Below, piece by piece: positions 8,635 through 17,488 of a DNA stretch of 64,000 nucleotides (position 1 is its first letter; each line of letters begins with the position of its first letter). The DNA is taken from positions 1 through 64,000 of the forward strand of contig NZ_JBGCCU010000009.1 in the NCBI RefSeq assembly GCF_041261445.1, read 5' to 3'. Position numbers and translations under genes: made by a program. Source of the DNA: Catenulispora sp. EB89 (GTDB lineage Bacteria; Actinomycetota; Actinomycetes; Streptomycetales; Catenulisporaceae). A model generated the notes under the pieces. The model made no database searches. It had not been told where the DNA came from and worked only from the letters and a program-made list of their open reading frames with translations.

Positions 8635-9519
8635 TCAGGGGCATTGCCGGTAGACGTACTTGGGGCTGCCCGCGGGGGAGACGTCACGGTCCCTCCGGAC
8701 CACGGACATCCCGAACATCCCCGACTTCGAGGCCTGGCAGGCCTTGGCGAACCCGGCGTCGTCGTACTCGATGTCGAGGACCCGGCCGGCGTAGGCGGTG
8801 GCGTACTGGTCGCATTCGCCGGTGGCGCCGCATTGCTCGGCGACGGCGAAGTCGAAGCCGATCTGCCGGCGGTGGTCGAGCAGTTCGGTGGTGTTCTTCT
8901 GGCCGACGGCCAGGCCGTCGGCGTGCGCGTGCCGGGCCAGGAGGGTCGCGAAGGCGACGGCCTGGGACGCGTCGAGGCGTCCGTTCGAGCGCTGGTAGGA
9001 GTCGAGGTTGTCGCCCTCGGTCGCCTGGAAGCCTTTGGCGGCGCAGGCGTCGATCCAGGCGTATTCGACCTTTGCGAGCGCGGCGCGCTTGGCGTCGGTG
9101 GAGACGTCCAGGAGTTGTTCGTTCCAGTCCTTGTCGATGACCGGTGCGCCGTCGGTGTTGGTGAGGAGAAGGTCGGGGTGGTTGGCCTTCCACCAGCTTT
9201 CGGTGCCGGGCTGGGCTTGGAACGCGTTGATGTAGCAGATGTTGTAGACGCCGGCGGCCGGGCTGGCGGTGCTGTCGCGGGAGACGACCTGGACGCCTGG
9301 CGGGACCGGGTAGGCACCGCCGAGCTGATAGTCGAACTTCGCGCCGATCGGGGGCGGGACCACTTGCTTCGCGCCTGGTGCGGGTGCTCCAACCGCTGAT
9401 TGCGAGGATGGGCTCAAGGCGTCGTCGTTTCCGGAGGCGCTGCTCGACGAGCAGCCCGCGACCAGCGCGACCACCGTCACCGCCGCGATGGCGGCACCGA
9501 TCGCGGGCAATGTGCGCAT
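8635..9519 (-). CDS. GH114-type endo-alpha-1,4-polygalactosaminidase-like lipoprotein
   Basis: This 294-aa exported lipoprotein has an N-terminal hydrophobic segment and the lipobox LVAGC with Cys23. The mature part follows the GH114 TIM-barrel pattern: KFDYQLGGAYPVPPGVQVVS, an ICYINAFQ strand, a conserved ALAKVEYAWIDACAAKGFQ helix, EGDNLDSY, and a late IEYDDAGF strand carrying acidic residues. GH114 enzymes cut poly-galactosamine in fungal or bacterial exopolymers, and a role on a surface polymer is plausible. GGAGGAG lies 5 bases before the ATG. A direct-repeat site at 9583-9600 matches one beside the two-component system upstream, so the gene is a candidate target of that system. Confidence 0.75.
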   Translation of the reverse strand: MRTLPAIGAAIAAVTVVALVAGCSSSSASGNDDALSPSSQSAVGAPAPGAKQVVPPPIGAKFDYQLGGAYPVPPGVQVVSRDSTASPAAGVYNICYINAFQAQPGTESWWKANHPDLLLTNTDGAPVIDKDWNEQLLDVSTDAKRAALAKVEYAWIDACAAKGFQATEGDNLDSYQRSNGRLDASQAVAFATLLARHAHADGLAVGQKNTTELLDHRRQIGFDFAVAEQCGATGECDQYATAYAGRVLDIEYDDAGFAKACQASKSGMFGMSVVRRDRDVSPAGSPKYVYRQCP

Positions 9520-9582
9520 CGTCTACTCCTCCGGTTCGCGGCGCCGCGGCTCACGGCACGACTCCACTGTCTCCGGCGCTGC

Positions 9583-9600
9583 ATGAGGCGATGATGAGGC
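9583..9600 (-). promoter_or_regulatory. direct-repeat site upstream of GH114 gene (putative response-regulator box)
   Basis: Read on the minus strand, the sequence is GCCTCATCATCGCCTCAT. It contains two GCCTCAT heptamers with 11-bp period, the spacing used by OmpR-type regulators. It ends 63 bases before the GH114 start codon. The site at 11651-11668 differs at one of 18 positions. Binding by the regulator encoded at 10918-11616 is inferred. Confidence 0.55.
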
Positions 9601-9604
9601 GCGC

Positions 9605-10921
9605 TCAGCCACTGCTCCGAGGCGGCAACAGCAACTCCGCCAGCGCCCCGCCGCCGGGAGCGTCGGTCAGCTGCGCCGTACCTCCGTGCAGCTCGGCCAC
9701 CCACCGGGCGATCGCCAGCCCTGTTCCCGTGCCGCTGCTCCCGGCGCCCGTGACCTGCCGTTCGAAGATTCGCCCTCGGTCTTCGGCCGGCACGCCCGGA
9801 CCGTGGTCGCGCACTGTGACACCGGCGGCTGTGACCGCGACCTCGACCGGGGTCCCGCCGCCGTGCCGCACGGCGTTCTCCACGAGGTTCCTGACCGCCT
9901 GCGAGAGCAGTTCGGGGTCGCCGTCGACGACCACGGGCTCGGTGTCGACCGTGATCCCGGTCGGATCCGGCAGCTCCGCGACGGTCTGCTCGACCAGCTG
10001 GTCCAGGCGCAGCGGCGTGTGCTCGACCTCCTGCACGCCGGCCTCGATCCGGGCCCGCGCCAGCAGCCCGGTGACCAGGCGTCCCATCCGGTCGACGCGC
10101 CGGACGGCCTCGTCCAGCGCGGCCGGTGCCCCGCCCTCGGCCGAGCCGCCGTTCTCGACGACCAGGCGCAGGGCGGTCAGCGGCGTGCGCAGTTCGTGCG
10201 CCGCCTCGGCGAGGAACTGTTCCTGCTGTTCCAGCCCGCGCAGGGCGGGACGCATCGAGCGTCCGGACAGCAGGTGCCCGACGGCCGCCGCCACCAGCAC
10301 GAGCGCGGCGCAGCCCGCGGCCAGCCACTCGGTCAGCTTGCGGTGGTCGGCCTGGCTGCGCGCCGGGTCGCTGCCGACCAGGACCGCGGCGTCGATCTTG
10401 TCGCCCTGGAAGATGGGGGTCGCGGCCCAGCGGTAGCGGGTGCCGTCGCCGTCGGGGGCGGTGACCAGGACGGTTTCCTGGTCGTGCTGGAGCGTCTGCC
10501 AGATGTCGTTCAGGCCCGACTGGTCCGGCAGCGCGGCGGTGGAGGGTTTGGCGTAGCGGACTGCCGGTGCCGGAGTCCCGGTCTGGCCGGGCTGTGCTTG
10601 TGCCTGGACCACTCCGAGCGCGTCGGCGCCGTCGGCGAGGCTGTCGTCGGTCATGCCGTCGAGGCGGAGCCGGCCCTGGTCGTCGTAGTAGATGGTGCGG
10701 GCCAGGCCGTCGGCGCGGTGGGTCACGTCGTCGTCCACGCGGTGGGTCCGGGACTGCGCATCCGTGTGGACGGCGACGGCGGCCAACACGACCAGGCACG
10801 CCGCGGTCGTGGCGGCGAACAGCAGCGTCGTCAGCCACCGGGCCCGGTGCAGGCGCGCGACGGCGGGGGTCGTGGAGCTGGATCTTTTCGGCCTCTCGGA
10901 CCGGGCTCGGCGCCCGATCAC
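9605..10921 (-). CDS. sensor histidine kinase
   Basis: This is a 438-aa membrane kinase. A first transmembrane helix lies around residues 30-52 and a second near 200-220, bounding an extracytoplasmic domain of about 150 residues. The H-box HELRTPLTALRLV carries the phospho-acceptor histidine. N-box (NLVENAVRHGG), G1 (DHGPGVPAEDRGRIF) and G2 (GTGTGLAIARWVAELHGG) ATP-binding motifs follow. The GTG start overlaps the stop of the response regulator gene by four bases, so translation is coupled. The stimulus is unknown; nearby lipoprotein genes with a shared site suggest an envelope signal. Confidence 0.9.
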   Translation of the reverse strand: MIGRRARSERPKRSSSTTPAVARLHRARWLTTLLFAATTAACLVVLAAVAVHTDAQSRTHRVDDDVTHRADGLARTIYYDDQGRLRLDGMTDDSLADGADALGVVQAQAQPGQTGTPAPAVRYAKPSTAALPDQSGLNDIWQTLQHDQETVLVTAPDGDGTRYRWAATPIFQGDKIDAAVLVGSDPARSQADHRKLTEWLAAGCAALVLVAAAVGHLLSGRSMRPALRGLEQQEQFLAEAAHELRTPLTALRLVVENGGSAEGGAPAALDEAVRRVDRMGRLVTGLLARARIEAGVQEVEHTPLRLDQLVEQTVAELPDPTGITVDTEPVVVDGDPELLSQAVRNLVENAVRHGGGTPVEVAVTAAGVTVRDHGPGVPAEDRGRIFERQVTGAGSSGTGTGLAIARWVAELHGGTAQLTDAPGGGALAELLLPPRSSG

Positions 10922-11616
10922 GTGCCCTCGACCCGGTCCTCGAGCCCGTCCTCGACCCGATCCCCGAGGCGGTATCCGGCGCCGCGCACGGTCTCGATGA
11001 GGTCGGGCGGCCCGAGCCGGCGGCGCAGCTGCCCGATGAGGACGTCGACGACGTTCGACATCGGGTCGGCCTGCTCGTCCCAGCAGCGCTCGATGAGCTC
11101 GGTCCGCGTGACCACCTCGCCGGCCCGCAGCATCAGGACCTCCAGCACCGCGAACTCCTTCGCGGTCAGCGTGAGCAGCACGCCGTCGCGCCGGACCCGG
11201 CGTCGCGGGAAGTCCAGCTCAAGATCGGCGACGCGCATTTCCGCGGGCCGCGCGGGCTGCTCGCGCCGGCACAGCGCCCGTACCCGCGCGGTGAGCTCGG
11301 CGAACGCGAACGGCTTGCCGAGGTAGTCGTCGGCGCCGTGCTCGAAGCCGGCCACCCGGTCGCTGACCGCGTCCAGCGCGGTGAGCAGCAGCACCGGAAG
11401 CGTGGAGCCGGCCTGGCGCCGGGCGGCCAGGAGCGTGAGCGCGTCGCCGTCGGGCAGCGTGCGGTCGGCGACCAGACAGTCGTAGGCGTTGACGGCGAGC
11501 TTGAGGTCGGCCTCGGCCAGATCCCCGGCGAGGTCGACGGCGAAGCCCGCCGCCCGCAGCCCCCGCACGAGCTCCGGGGCGAGCTCCGGGTCGTCCTCCA
11601 CCACCAGTACGCGCAT
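10918..11616 (-). CDS. OmpR-family response regulator
   Basis: This 232-aa regulator has an N-terminal receiver domain with the acidic pocket VVEDDPE, the phospho-acceptor Asp in CLVADRTLPDGD, and Lys in YLGKPFAF. The C-terminal winged helix ends VVDVLIGQLRRRL, then TVRGAGYRL. It is the first gene of a two-gene operon with the kinase. The likely DNA target is the GCCTCAT direct repeat found just upstream at 11651 and again before the GH114 gene. No strong ribosome binding site precedes the ATG. Confidence 0.9.
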   Translation of the reverse strand: MRVLVVEDDPELAPELVRGLRAAGFAVDLAGDLAEADLKLAVNAYDCLVADRTLPDGDALTLLAARRQAGSTLPVLLLTALDAVSDRVAGFEHGADDYLGKPFAFAELTARVRALCRREQPARPAEMRVADLELDFPRRRVRRDGVLLTLTAKEFAVLEVLMLRAGEVVTRTELIERCWDEQADPMSNVVDVLIGQLRRRLGPPDLIETVRGAGYRLGDRVEDGLEDRVEGT

Positions 11617-11650
11617 GATCGCGAGATTACCGGGCCGGGGCGCCGGAGCC

Positions 11651-11668
11651 GCCTCATCATGGCCTCAT
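11651..11668 (+). promoter_or_regulatory. direct-repeat site between two-component operon and small lipoprotein gene
   Basis: GCCTCATCATGGCCTCAT holds two GCCTCAT heptamers 11 bp apart. It lies 34 bases upstream of the response regulator gene and 23 bases upstream of the divergent 55-aa lipoprotein gene. It could drive either or both. The matching site at 9583-9600 makes chance unlikely. Confidence 0.55.
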
Positions 11669-11691
11669 CTTCGATCGGGCAGCCTGCTCGC

Positions 11692-11859
11692 ATGACAGGT
11701 ATACGGCTCAGTCACATAGGCATCGCGACCGCCATCGGGCTGGTGATGCTGCTCATAGGCAGCGGCTGCCTGTCCCATTCCCGGGACGGCGGCGGCCTGC
11801 GCGACCTCGGCGGGGCGAGCGGTCAGGCGCATGCGGTGACCACTGCGTCGAAGCGGTAG
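11692..11859 (+). CDS. small lipoprotein, 55 aa
   Basis: The product starts MTGIRLSHIGIATAIGLVML and has the lipobox LIGSGC, leaving a mature lipoprotein of about 29 residues rich in Gly, Ser and His. It is divergent from the two-component operon and separated by 75 bases that contain the direct-repeat site. Tiny lipoproteins beside sensor kinases can act as sensor accessory factors; that role is inference. No SD sequence is evident, so a leaderless transcript is possible. Confidence 0.6.
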   Translation: MTGIRLSHIGIATAIGLVMLLIGSGCLSHSRDGGGLRDLGGASGQAHAVTTASKR

Positions 11860-12003
11860 GGCGGCGAATATGCGGTTCTGTCCGGCGACGGAGTACGGCA
11901 TCATGGAGATCATGCGCAATCGACTTCTAGGCAGGTTCACGGGCGCCGACTCGTAGAGGTCGGGCACGCCGGGCGGTCCGGCGGCCCCACCTTGCGAGGA
12001 AGA

Positions 12004-12366
12004 ATGTCCCGTTCCATCCGGCACGGATCGTCTTGGCCTGCCCAGGCCGACGAGGCCGGCAACTGGCGTCCCTATCGAGCGCTGTACGACCTGCGCTACT
12101 CCGCCGCTGAAACCACGCAGGCTGAAGCCGAGGGCCGCCGCGCGCAGCCACACCGGATCCGTCCCGCAACCGAGAACCCGTGCACGCACGGTCGCTGCGG
12201 CGACTTCGCGACGATCAACGGCGTGTACGCGGCGGCGCAAAGCAGCGTCCGCACTTCGCAGCGTGCGGCGCTCGGCGAGCTCCGGAAGCTGGTCAACGGC
12301 GGTGTCGGCGCGGCTGACGGTGTCGACTTCGAGGAGCGCGCCAACGGTCGGCGTGCGGCTTGGTGA
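12004..12366 (+). CDS. hypothetical protein, 120 aa (doubtful)
   Basis: This frame starts MSRSIRHGSSWPAQADEAGN and contains a PCTHGRCGDF stretch. I recognise no family. Third codon positions are about 80% G or C, lower than in neighbouring genes but above random expectation, and GAGGA lies very close to the ATG. The opposite strand is also open over much of the region, so it may be a decayed gene. The flanks 11860-12003 and 12367-12480 show nothing. Confidence 0.25.
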   Translation: MSRSIRHGSSWPAQADEAGNWRPYRALYDLRYSAAETTQAEAEGRRAQPHRIRPATENPCTHGRCGDFATINGVYAAAQSSVRTSQRAALGELRKLVNGGVGAADGVDFEERANGRRAAW

Positions 12367-12480
12367 CGCCGGGCAACGTGGCGAAGCTCAGTGTGGCGCC
12401 TGACTTCCATCAGGGCACGTTGGCGGTTTGACGCTGGGTCCTGCGAAGCAGCGCCGCGAGCCCACAAGGTCCGGCTGATC

Positions 12481-13218
12481 TCAACCAGTCGCCGAGGGAC
12501 ACACCGTGTCCGCCTTACTGCCGCTCCGCTTCGGTACCGAGAAGTCCAGGCTCAGCCCCGACGCTCCCGCCTGCACCGTGGTCAGCGTCGCGCCGTCGGG
12601 CAGGTTCGGCAGGGCGAAGACCTTCGGGTCCAGTTGGTGTGCCAGGTCTTTGACCAGCGGGATCGACTGTAGCCCTGCGACGCTGACGTTGCGTCCCAGG
12701 ACCCTGACCGTGGTCGGGGTGATGGTGAAGCTGTCGGGGCTCGTGCTGATCGTGGCGTGGACGGTGACCGGGAGGCCGGCGCGGCTGCCGGTGATGAGCA
12801 GGCCGGTGGTGCCGTCCGCGGCCATCGTCGGGTCGGTGAGTCCTGACATCTGCACCAGTTGCTGCGTTATGGCGCTGTAGGGCGTGGTCGCGATCGCCGT
12901 GCCGCCGCTGGTCGCGCCGCCGGGGGTGACGTCGTGGAGCACCGCGTCGACGTGGGCTGTGACGCCGTCGCGGGGGACGCCGTCGGCCTGAACGTGCACG
13001 TCGCCGACGCTGCCGAACACCGCGCCGAGGCCGGCGAACGTGCCGGGCAGTGCGGCGTGGACCGGCCCGGTGGCCTGCAGGCGGCACGTCGCCAGGTGCG
13101 CGATGCGGCCCTCGGCGACGTGCTTGATCACGCCGTTGGCTATCAGCACCACGACCAGCGCCAGCGCGACGACTCCGGCGGTGATGACGGTCGACCGGCG
13201 GCGCAGCCGGGTCAGCAC
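12481..13218 (-). CDS. DUF2993 (LmeA-like) membrane-anchored protein
   Basis: This 245-aa protein begins with one transmembrane anchor, after MLTRLRRRSTVITAG, and continues as a DUF2993 domain. The family signature includes VKHVAEGRIAHL-like early residues and the late DPKVFALPNLPDGATLTTVQ. DUF2993 proteins are actinobacterial cell-envelope proteins; the mycobacterial member LmeA binds phospholipids and supports mannan elongation. The GTG start overlaps the TetR gene stop by seven bases, so the two are coupled, and the TetR protein probably controls it. Confidence 0.75.
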   Translation of the reverse strand: MLTRLRRRSTVITAGVVALALVVVLIANGVIKHVAEGRIAHLATCRLQATGPVHAALPGTFAGLGAVFGSVGDVHVQADGVPRDGVTAHVDAVLHDVTPGGATSGGTAIATTPYSAITQQLVQMSGLTDPTMAADGTTGLLITGSRAGLPVTVHATISTSPDSFTITPTTVRVLGRNVSVAGLQSIPLVKDLAHQLDPKVFALPNLPDGATLTTVQAGASGLSLDFSVPKRSGSKADTVCPSATG

Positions 13219-13967
13219 TTCCTCGCCAGCATTCCGTCAAGCGCGATGTCGATCGCGAACCGAAACCGCTCGTCCCTGTCTCCGGCGACCATCTGGGCGG
13301 CGTGCGCGACCAGGGACGGAAACCGCTCCGGCGGCAGCCCCACGAAGGTCTCGCGAACCCGTTCGGCTCGCGCCCGAAGGCCACCAGCACCGGCACCGTC
13401 CTCGTCACCACCACCGCGATAGCGCACATCGTCCTCACGAGCAGCGCCGGTCGCCAGCAACACGAACACGTCGCAAGCCCACGCCGCGTCCTGAGCGCCG
13501 ATGCCGCCGGCGAGCAGGATCCCCAGCAGGTTCTCGACCAGATCCAGCACCGCCGGAGTGGTCGGCGACTCGACCAAGGTCATCGCCGCGATCCCGGGAT
13601 GCGCGGTCAAAGCGGCGCGCGTCCGAGCCAGCAGCGCATGCAGCTGCGCACGCCACCGCGCCGGGTCCGGCGGCTCCAGCTCGACGCCCGCCAGTACACG
13701 GTCCAACATCGCCAGCAGCAAGCCCTCGCGCCCCTGGACGTAGACGTAGAGCGTGGAAGGACCCGTATCCAGCGCGGTCGCGACCCGACGCATCGTCACC
13801 GCGTCCAACCCGTCGGACTGCAGGATCGCCAGCGCCGCGTCCACGACCACGTCGACGCTCAACGGCGCCTTGGCCGGACGGTCACGCGTCGAACGGCCAC
13901 GGGGCCGCAAGGACGTCGACGGCGTCGGCGGCAGACCGGCGTCGGAGGAACCGGCATCGGAGGACAT
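13212..13967 (-). CDS. TetR-family transcriptional regulator
   Basis: This is a 251-aa regulator. The HTH lies at about residues 40-85: VDAALAILQSDGLDAVTMRR, then VATALDTGPSTLYVYVQGRE, the classic TetR recognition helix. The C-terminal domain resembles TetR_C of the TetR/ActR group. The ATG at 13967 is preferred; an upstream in-frame start at 14054 would run through the palindromic operator region and the divergent gene's start. It is translationally coupled to the DUF2993 gene and divergent from the LLM oxidoreductase, so it is likely to repress both. Confidence 0.85.
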   Translation of the reverse strand: MSSDAGSSDAGLPPTPSTSLRPRGRSTRDRPAKAPLSVDVVVDAALAILQSDGLDAVTMRRVATALDTGPSTLYVYVQGREGLLLAMLDRVLAGVELEPPDPARWRAQLHALLARTRAALTAHPGIAAMTLVESPTTPAVLDLVENLLGILLAGGIGAQDAAWACDVFVLLATGAAREDDVRYRGGGDEDGAGAGGLRARAERVRETFVGLPPERFPSLVAHAAQMVAGDRDERFRFAIDIALDGMLARKC

Positions 13968-14001
13968 GAAACCGCAACCTACCAGCGACACGCCGACCTC
14001 A

Positions 14002-14044
14002 GAACACCGTTCGACACGAACAACGTTCGGTACGTACAGTGTTC
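14002..14044. promoter_or_regulatory. palindromic operator between tetR and LLM gene
   Basis: Nested inverted repeats fill this gap. GTTCG-ACA-CGAAC at 14009-14021 is perfect, and GAACAC at 14002 mirrors GTGTTC at 14039. They overlap both divergent start regions, as expected for a TetR autoregulatory operator. The LLM gene starts three bases after the repeat. Confidence 0.55.
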
Positions 14045-14047
14045 GCC

Positions 14048-14965
14048 ATGGCACCGCACCGCACAGTCCTCTTCGGCCTCGGCCTCGAGAGCGACAACCA
14101 CCAGGTCACCGACATGCACCGGCACGCCCGCAGCGCCGACGAGGCGGGCCTGGACTTCTTCAGCATCGGCGACCACCCCTCCCTCGCCGACCGCGTCGAC
14201 GCCTACGCCACGCTCGGCTACATCCTCGGCGCGACCAAGAACCTCAGCGGCGGCGTCATCTGCACGAACCTGTTCAGCCGCCCCGCCCCGATGCTGGCCC
14301 GCACCATCGCCGGCCTGTCCACGCACTCGGGCGGCCGCGCCATCCTCGTCCTCGGCGCGAACGGATCCTGGGAGGAAGTCGACGCCTTCGGCATCCCGCG
14401 CCTGTCGCCCGGAGCCCGCATCCGCGCGCTGGAAGAGGCGATCGTCCTCGTCCGCGCGCTCACCGGCGGCGGCGACCCGGTCACGGTCGACGGCGAGTTC
14501 TACCCCGTCAAGGAACTGATGCCGACGCCGACACCGACGTCGCCGATCTGGGTCGGCGTGGGCGGCCCGAAGGGCCTGGCCGTCGCCGGGCGCAACGCCG
14601 ACGGCTGGATTCCGCCGTACGCCGCCGACTGGCGCAGCACGGTCGTCGCCGAGGCGCGACCGGTCATCGAGGAAGCGGCAGCCGAGGTCGGCCGCAAGCC
14701 CGACGACATCGGCACCATCTACCTCACGGCCGGGCAGATCACCCGCGACCCGGTCCCACCGGCGCAGACCCGCGACGACGAAGACCGCTGGTGCGGCGGC
14801 GACGTCCGGCAGTGGGTGGACGAGCTCACGTACGCCGTGCTGGAAGGCGGCGCCACCGGCTTCAACTACCTGGTCCGGCCCGGCGACACCCACGATGACA
14901 CGACCCTGCGACGCTGGACGGACGAAGTCGTCCCCGCGGTGCGCGAAGCGGTCGCAAAAGGCTGA
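14048..14965 (+). CDS. LLM-class F420-dependent oxidoreductase
   Basis: This is a 305-aa luciferase-like TIM-barrel flavoprotein. It has the early FGLGLESDNHQVTDM strand, FFSIGDHPS, the central GRAILVLGANGSW segment and the late PIWVGVGGPKGLAVAGRNAD, typical of F420-dependent LLM enzymes. These enzymes reduce or oxidise diverse substrates with coenzyme F420 or FMNH2; the substrate here is unknown. The ATG at 14048 lies beside the TetR operator with no SD sequence, suggesting a leaderless message under TetR control. Its stop directly abuts that of the convergent efeB. Confidence 0.8.
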   Translation: MAPHRTVLFGLGLESDNHQVTDMHRHARSADEAGLDFFSIGDHPSLADRVDAYATLGYILGATKNLSGGVICTNLFSRPAPMLARTIAGLSTHSGGRAILVLGANGSWEEVDAFGIPRLSPGARIRALEEAIVLVRALTGGGDPVTVDGEFYPVKELMPTPTPTSPIWVGVGGPKGLAVAGRNADGWIPPYAADWRSTVVAEARPVIEEAAAEVGRKPDDIGTIYLTAGQITRDPVPPAQTRDDEDRWCGGDVRQWVDELTYAVLEGGATGFNYLVRPGDTHDDTTLRRWTDEVVPAVREAVAKG

Positions 14966-16201
14966 TCAGAGCCCCAGCAACCCCGACCCGAAGAAGTCCC
15001 CGCCATCCCGAACCCCGGGCAGCGCGAAGAAGTACCCGCCGCCGGTCGGCTGGATGTAGTCGACCAGCGGCTCCCCGGCCAGCCGCGCCTGCACCGCCTG
15101 GAACTGCCGCCGCACGTCCTGCTGGTAGCAGCAGAAGATCAGGCCGACGTCCAGGTTCCCGTTCACATCCAGGCCCCGCTCGTAGTTGTAGCCCCGCCGC
15201 AGGATCTGCTGATTGTCGGTCGCGCCGGTGCGCGGGTTGGCCAGTCGGATGTGCGCGTTCGCGGGGATCACCAGGCCGCGCGGATCCGCCGGATAGTCCG
15301 GCGTGTCGTGCTCCGCCGAGCCGTCCAGCGGCGCCCCGCTGTCGCGCCGGCGGCCGATCATGTTCTCCTGCTCGTGCAGCGACACCCGGTCCCAGAACTC
15401 CACCAGCATCCTGATGATCCGCACCACCTGGTACGAGCCGCCCTCCGTCCACGCCGGCTCGGCGCCGCCACCCCGGGTCCAGATCAGGTCCTCGGTCACG
15501 GACGTCTTCGACACGTCCGGGTTCGCGATCCCGTCCTTGAACCCGAGCTGGTTGCGGGGCGTCCCGTCCGGGCGCGGCGCGGCGTGGAAGCCGTCGACCT
15601 TCCACGACGGCTGCATCCCGCCGCGCGTGTGCTTGGCGATGTCGCGCAGCGCGTGCATCACCGTGTCCCGCGAGTCCGCGCAGATCTGGAGCATCACGTC
15701 CCCGTGCAGCTCCGTGGACCCTTCGACGTGGTCGTCCGGGAACACCGGCATCGCGGTGAGCCGCGCCGGCTTGCGGCTCGCCAGGCCGAACCGGTCGTCG
15801 AACAGCGACGCCCCGACCCCGACCGTCACGGTCAGGCCGTCGGAGGGGACGCTCGCGCCGATCGTCTCGCTGTCGGTCGGCGGGGACGCCACGTCGGTCG
15901 CGTCCGGCACACCTCCGGACGTCAGGAACCTGACGCGCTCGGTGAGCGTCCGGAACAGAGTCCTGAGATCGGCCTCACTGCGTGCTGTGACGTTGAACGC
16001 CACGAACGTCGCAGCATCCTGCGGCGCGGTCAGGATCCCGGCCTGATGTGTGCCCTCGAAGGCGATCCGACGCCCTGACGGTCCCGGACCGGAGTCCGCA
16101 ACGGCCGCCGCAGCGACCCCCGCGGCACCGCCGACGGCAGCCGCCGAGGCGGCTCCGACAGCCGCGCCGCGCAGGAATGAGCGTCTCGCCAGGCCGGTCA
16201 T
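14966..16201 (-). CDS. efeB: Tat-exported Dyp-type peroxidase, EfeB family
   Basis: This 411-aa protein has a twin-arginine signal (ARRSFLRG, followed by an Ala-rich h-region). The Dyp-peroxidase core carries the [10 protein letters not shown] motif with the catalytic Asp, the proximal-histidine region [11 protein letters not shown], and GYNYERG with the distal arginine environment. EfeB proteins are secreted haem peroxidases that act with EfeO in ferrous iron or haem-iron acquisition. The start overlaps the efeO stop by four bases. No efeU permease gene is present, so the usual EfeUOB set is incomplete here. Confidence 0.88.
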   Translation of the reverse strand: MTGLARRSFLRGAAVGAASAAAVGGAAGVAAAAVADSGPGPSGRRIAFEGTHQAGILTAPQDAATFVAFNVTARSEADLRTLFRTLTERVRFLTSGGVPDATDVASPPTDSETIGASVPSDGLTVTVGVGASLFDDRFGLASRKPARLTAMPVFPDDHVEGSTELHGDVMLQICADSRDTVMHALRDIAKHTRGGMQPSWKVDGFHAAPRPDGTPRNQLGFKDGIANPDVSKTSVTEDLIWTRGGGAEPAWTEGGSYQVVRIIRMLVEFWDRVSLHEQENMIGRRRDSGAPLDGSAEHDTPDYPADPRGLVIPANAHIRLANPRTGATDNQQILRRGYNYERGLDVNGNLDVGLIFCCYQQDVRRQFQAVQARLAGEPLVDYIQPTGGGYFFALPGVRDGGDFFGSGLLGL

Positions 16202-17364
16202 GCGTTCGTCCTCGGGGCCAGCAGATCAGGGATCGTGGACAGGTCTTCGAGCAACTGGTCCAGGTCGGCGTCGATGCGCTGACGCTGCGCGGTGGTGATG
16301 GCCGGCGCCGGAGTCCACGCACCGGAGGCGTCGCGGGTCGCCGTCAGATCGCTTTGCAGAGTGCTGATTTCGGTGTCGAGGCGGGCTCGCAGGCCCGGAG
16401 TCCGGTCGTCGATCAGCGGGGCCAGAACGCTGAGAACTTCGCGGGTGCCCTCGGTGTTCGCGTACGCCGTGGCCAGGCTCGTGCCGCTGCCCGCGTCCGC
16501 CGTGGCGGTGATCTGGAACTGCAGGGTGTTCTCCAGGATTTCGTGGGCGCGCAGCGGAAGATCGCCGGGATCGACTTCTTCGCTCGGGAAGTCGTCGATC
16601 AGTCCTTGGACCGAGGTGACGAGAGCCTGTGTCAGTGGTCTGATGGTTGTGGCGGAACTGCCGTGCCAGAGTCCGTATTCGATGGCGTGCAGACCGGCCC
16701 AGCTCTTGTCCGCCGTGCCGTCCGGCAGCCCCGCCACGGTCCCGTCGATCGCGGCGTCGAAGTCGCCGAACGAGTTGTACGCGGCGCCCAGCCGCTCGTA
16801 GTCGAGGTGGGCTGTCAGCCAGTCCGTCTTCGCGGCCCGCAGATCGCCGCGTGCGACGTCGGCGTCCAGGGTCTGCGAGGCGGCGAGCAGCTTCGGCAGC
16901 GCGGTGCCCAGCCAGGCGCGATAAGCCTTGACCGGCGCGGTCAGGTCCAGGTCGGGTAGGGGCTTGTAGCCGGCGACCGCGTCGGACGTCGTCCCCGAGA
17001 CGGAGAACTGCGACGTGGTGTGGACCTTGCCGTCAGACAGGACGCAGCGGATCGCGTAGCGGCCCGCGCCGAGGGTCGTGGCCAGGGGCAGCGTGCGTCC
17101 CGGCGTCAGCCACGGGATCTCCGCGTAGACCCGGTTCGCGGTGTCCACGAGGTAGACCGTCGCGAAGACGTTCGTGTCGTCGGTGACCGCGAAGTCGACG
17201 CGCCCGGCGTCGGCGGTGGTGGGAGGCGTGCCGCAACCGGTGGCGCGGACGGCGATCGGGCCGCCGGCTGCCGCCGGGTGGGACTGCGCGACGCCCGCCG
17301 CCACGGCGACGGCCGTCGCGATCGGCAGCACCGCGAGGCGTACCTGCCAGGAGGCACGGCGCAT
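16198..17364 (-). CDS. efeO: EfeO-type iron uptake lipoprotein/periplasmic protein (peptidase M75 family)
   Basis: This 388-aa exported protein has a signal peptide ([20 protein letters not shown]), an N-terminal cupredoxin-like domain to about residue 130, and a C-terminal imelysin/M75 domain with the metal-site motif HAIEYGLW. It is the full two-domain EfeO form that delivers Fe to the EfeU permease in the tripartite system. It is the first gene of a two-gene operon with efeB. No iron box was found in the 124 bases upstream. Confidence 0.88.
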   Translation of the reverse strand: MRRASWQVRLAVLPIATAVAVAAGVAQSHPAAAGGPIAVRATGCGTPPTTADAGRVDFAVTDDTNVFATVYLVDTANRVYAEIPWLTPGRTLPLATTLGAGRYAIRCVLSDGKVHTTSQFSVSGTTSDAVAGYKPLPDLDLTAPVKAYRAWLGTALPKLLAASQTLDADVARGDLRAAKTDWLTAHLDYERLGAAYNSFGDFDAAIDGTVAGLPDGTADKSWAGLHAIEYGLWHGSSATTIRPLTQALVTSVQGLIDDFPSEEVDPGDLPLRAHEILENTLQFQITATADAGSGTSLATAYANTEGTREVLSVLAPLIDDRTPGLRARLDTEISTLQSDLTATRDASGAWTPAPAITTAQRQRIDADLDQLLEDLSTIPDLLAPRTNA

Positions 17365-17424
17365 GACGCTCGGGGTTCCTTTCCTCGTCTGAATACGAGC
17401 TCTGATCCGGAACGCAGCACGCCG

Positions 17425-17453
17425 CGGACGACCCGGAGGGCTCGGGTCGTCCG
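17425..17453 (-). terminator. hairpin terminator of phosphoesterase gene
   Basis: CGGACGACCCG and CGGGTCGTCCG form a perfect 11-bp stem with a 7-base loop. It sits 36 bases past the phosphoesterase stop and upstream of efeO, separating the two units. Confidence 0.65.
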
Positions 17454-17488
17454 CCGCGCGTTGGGCCGATCAGGTCAGGCCTGCGTGC

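Noticed and set aside
11665-12467. Minus-strand frames in the gap between the 55-aa lipoprotein and DUF2993 genes
   Set aside because: No motif, no ribosome binding site, and the two frames overlap each other and the small lipoprotein gene. At most they are decayed sequence.
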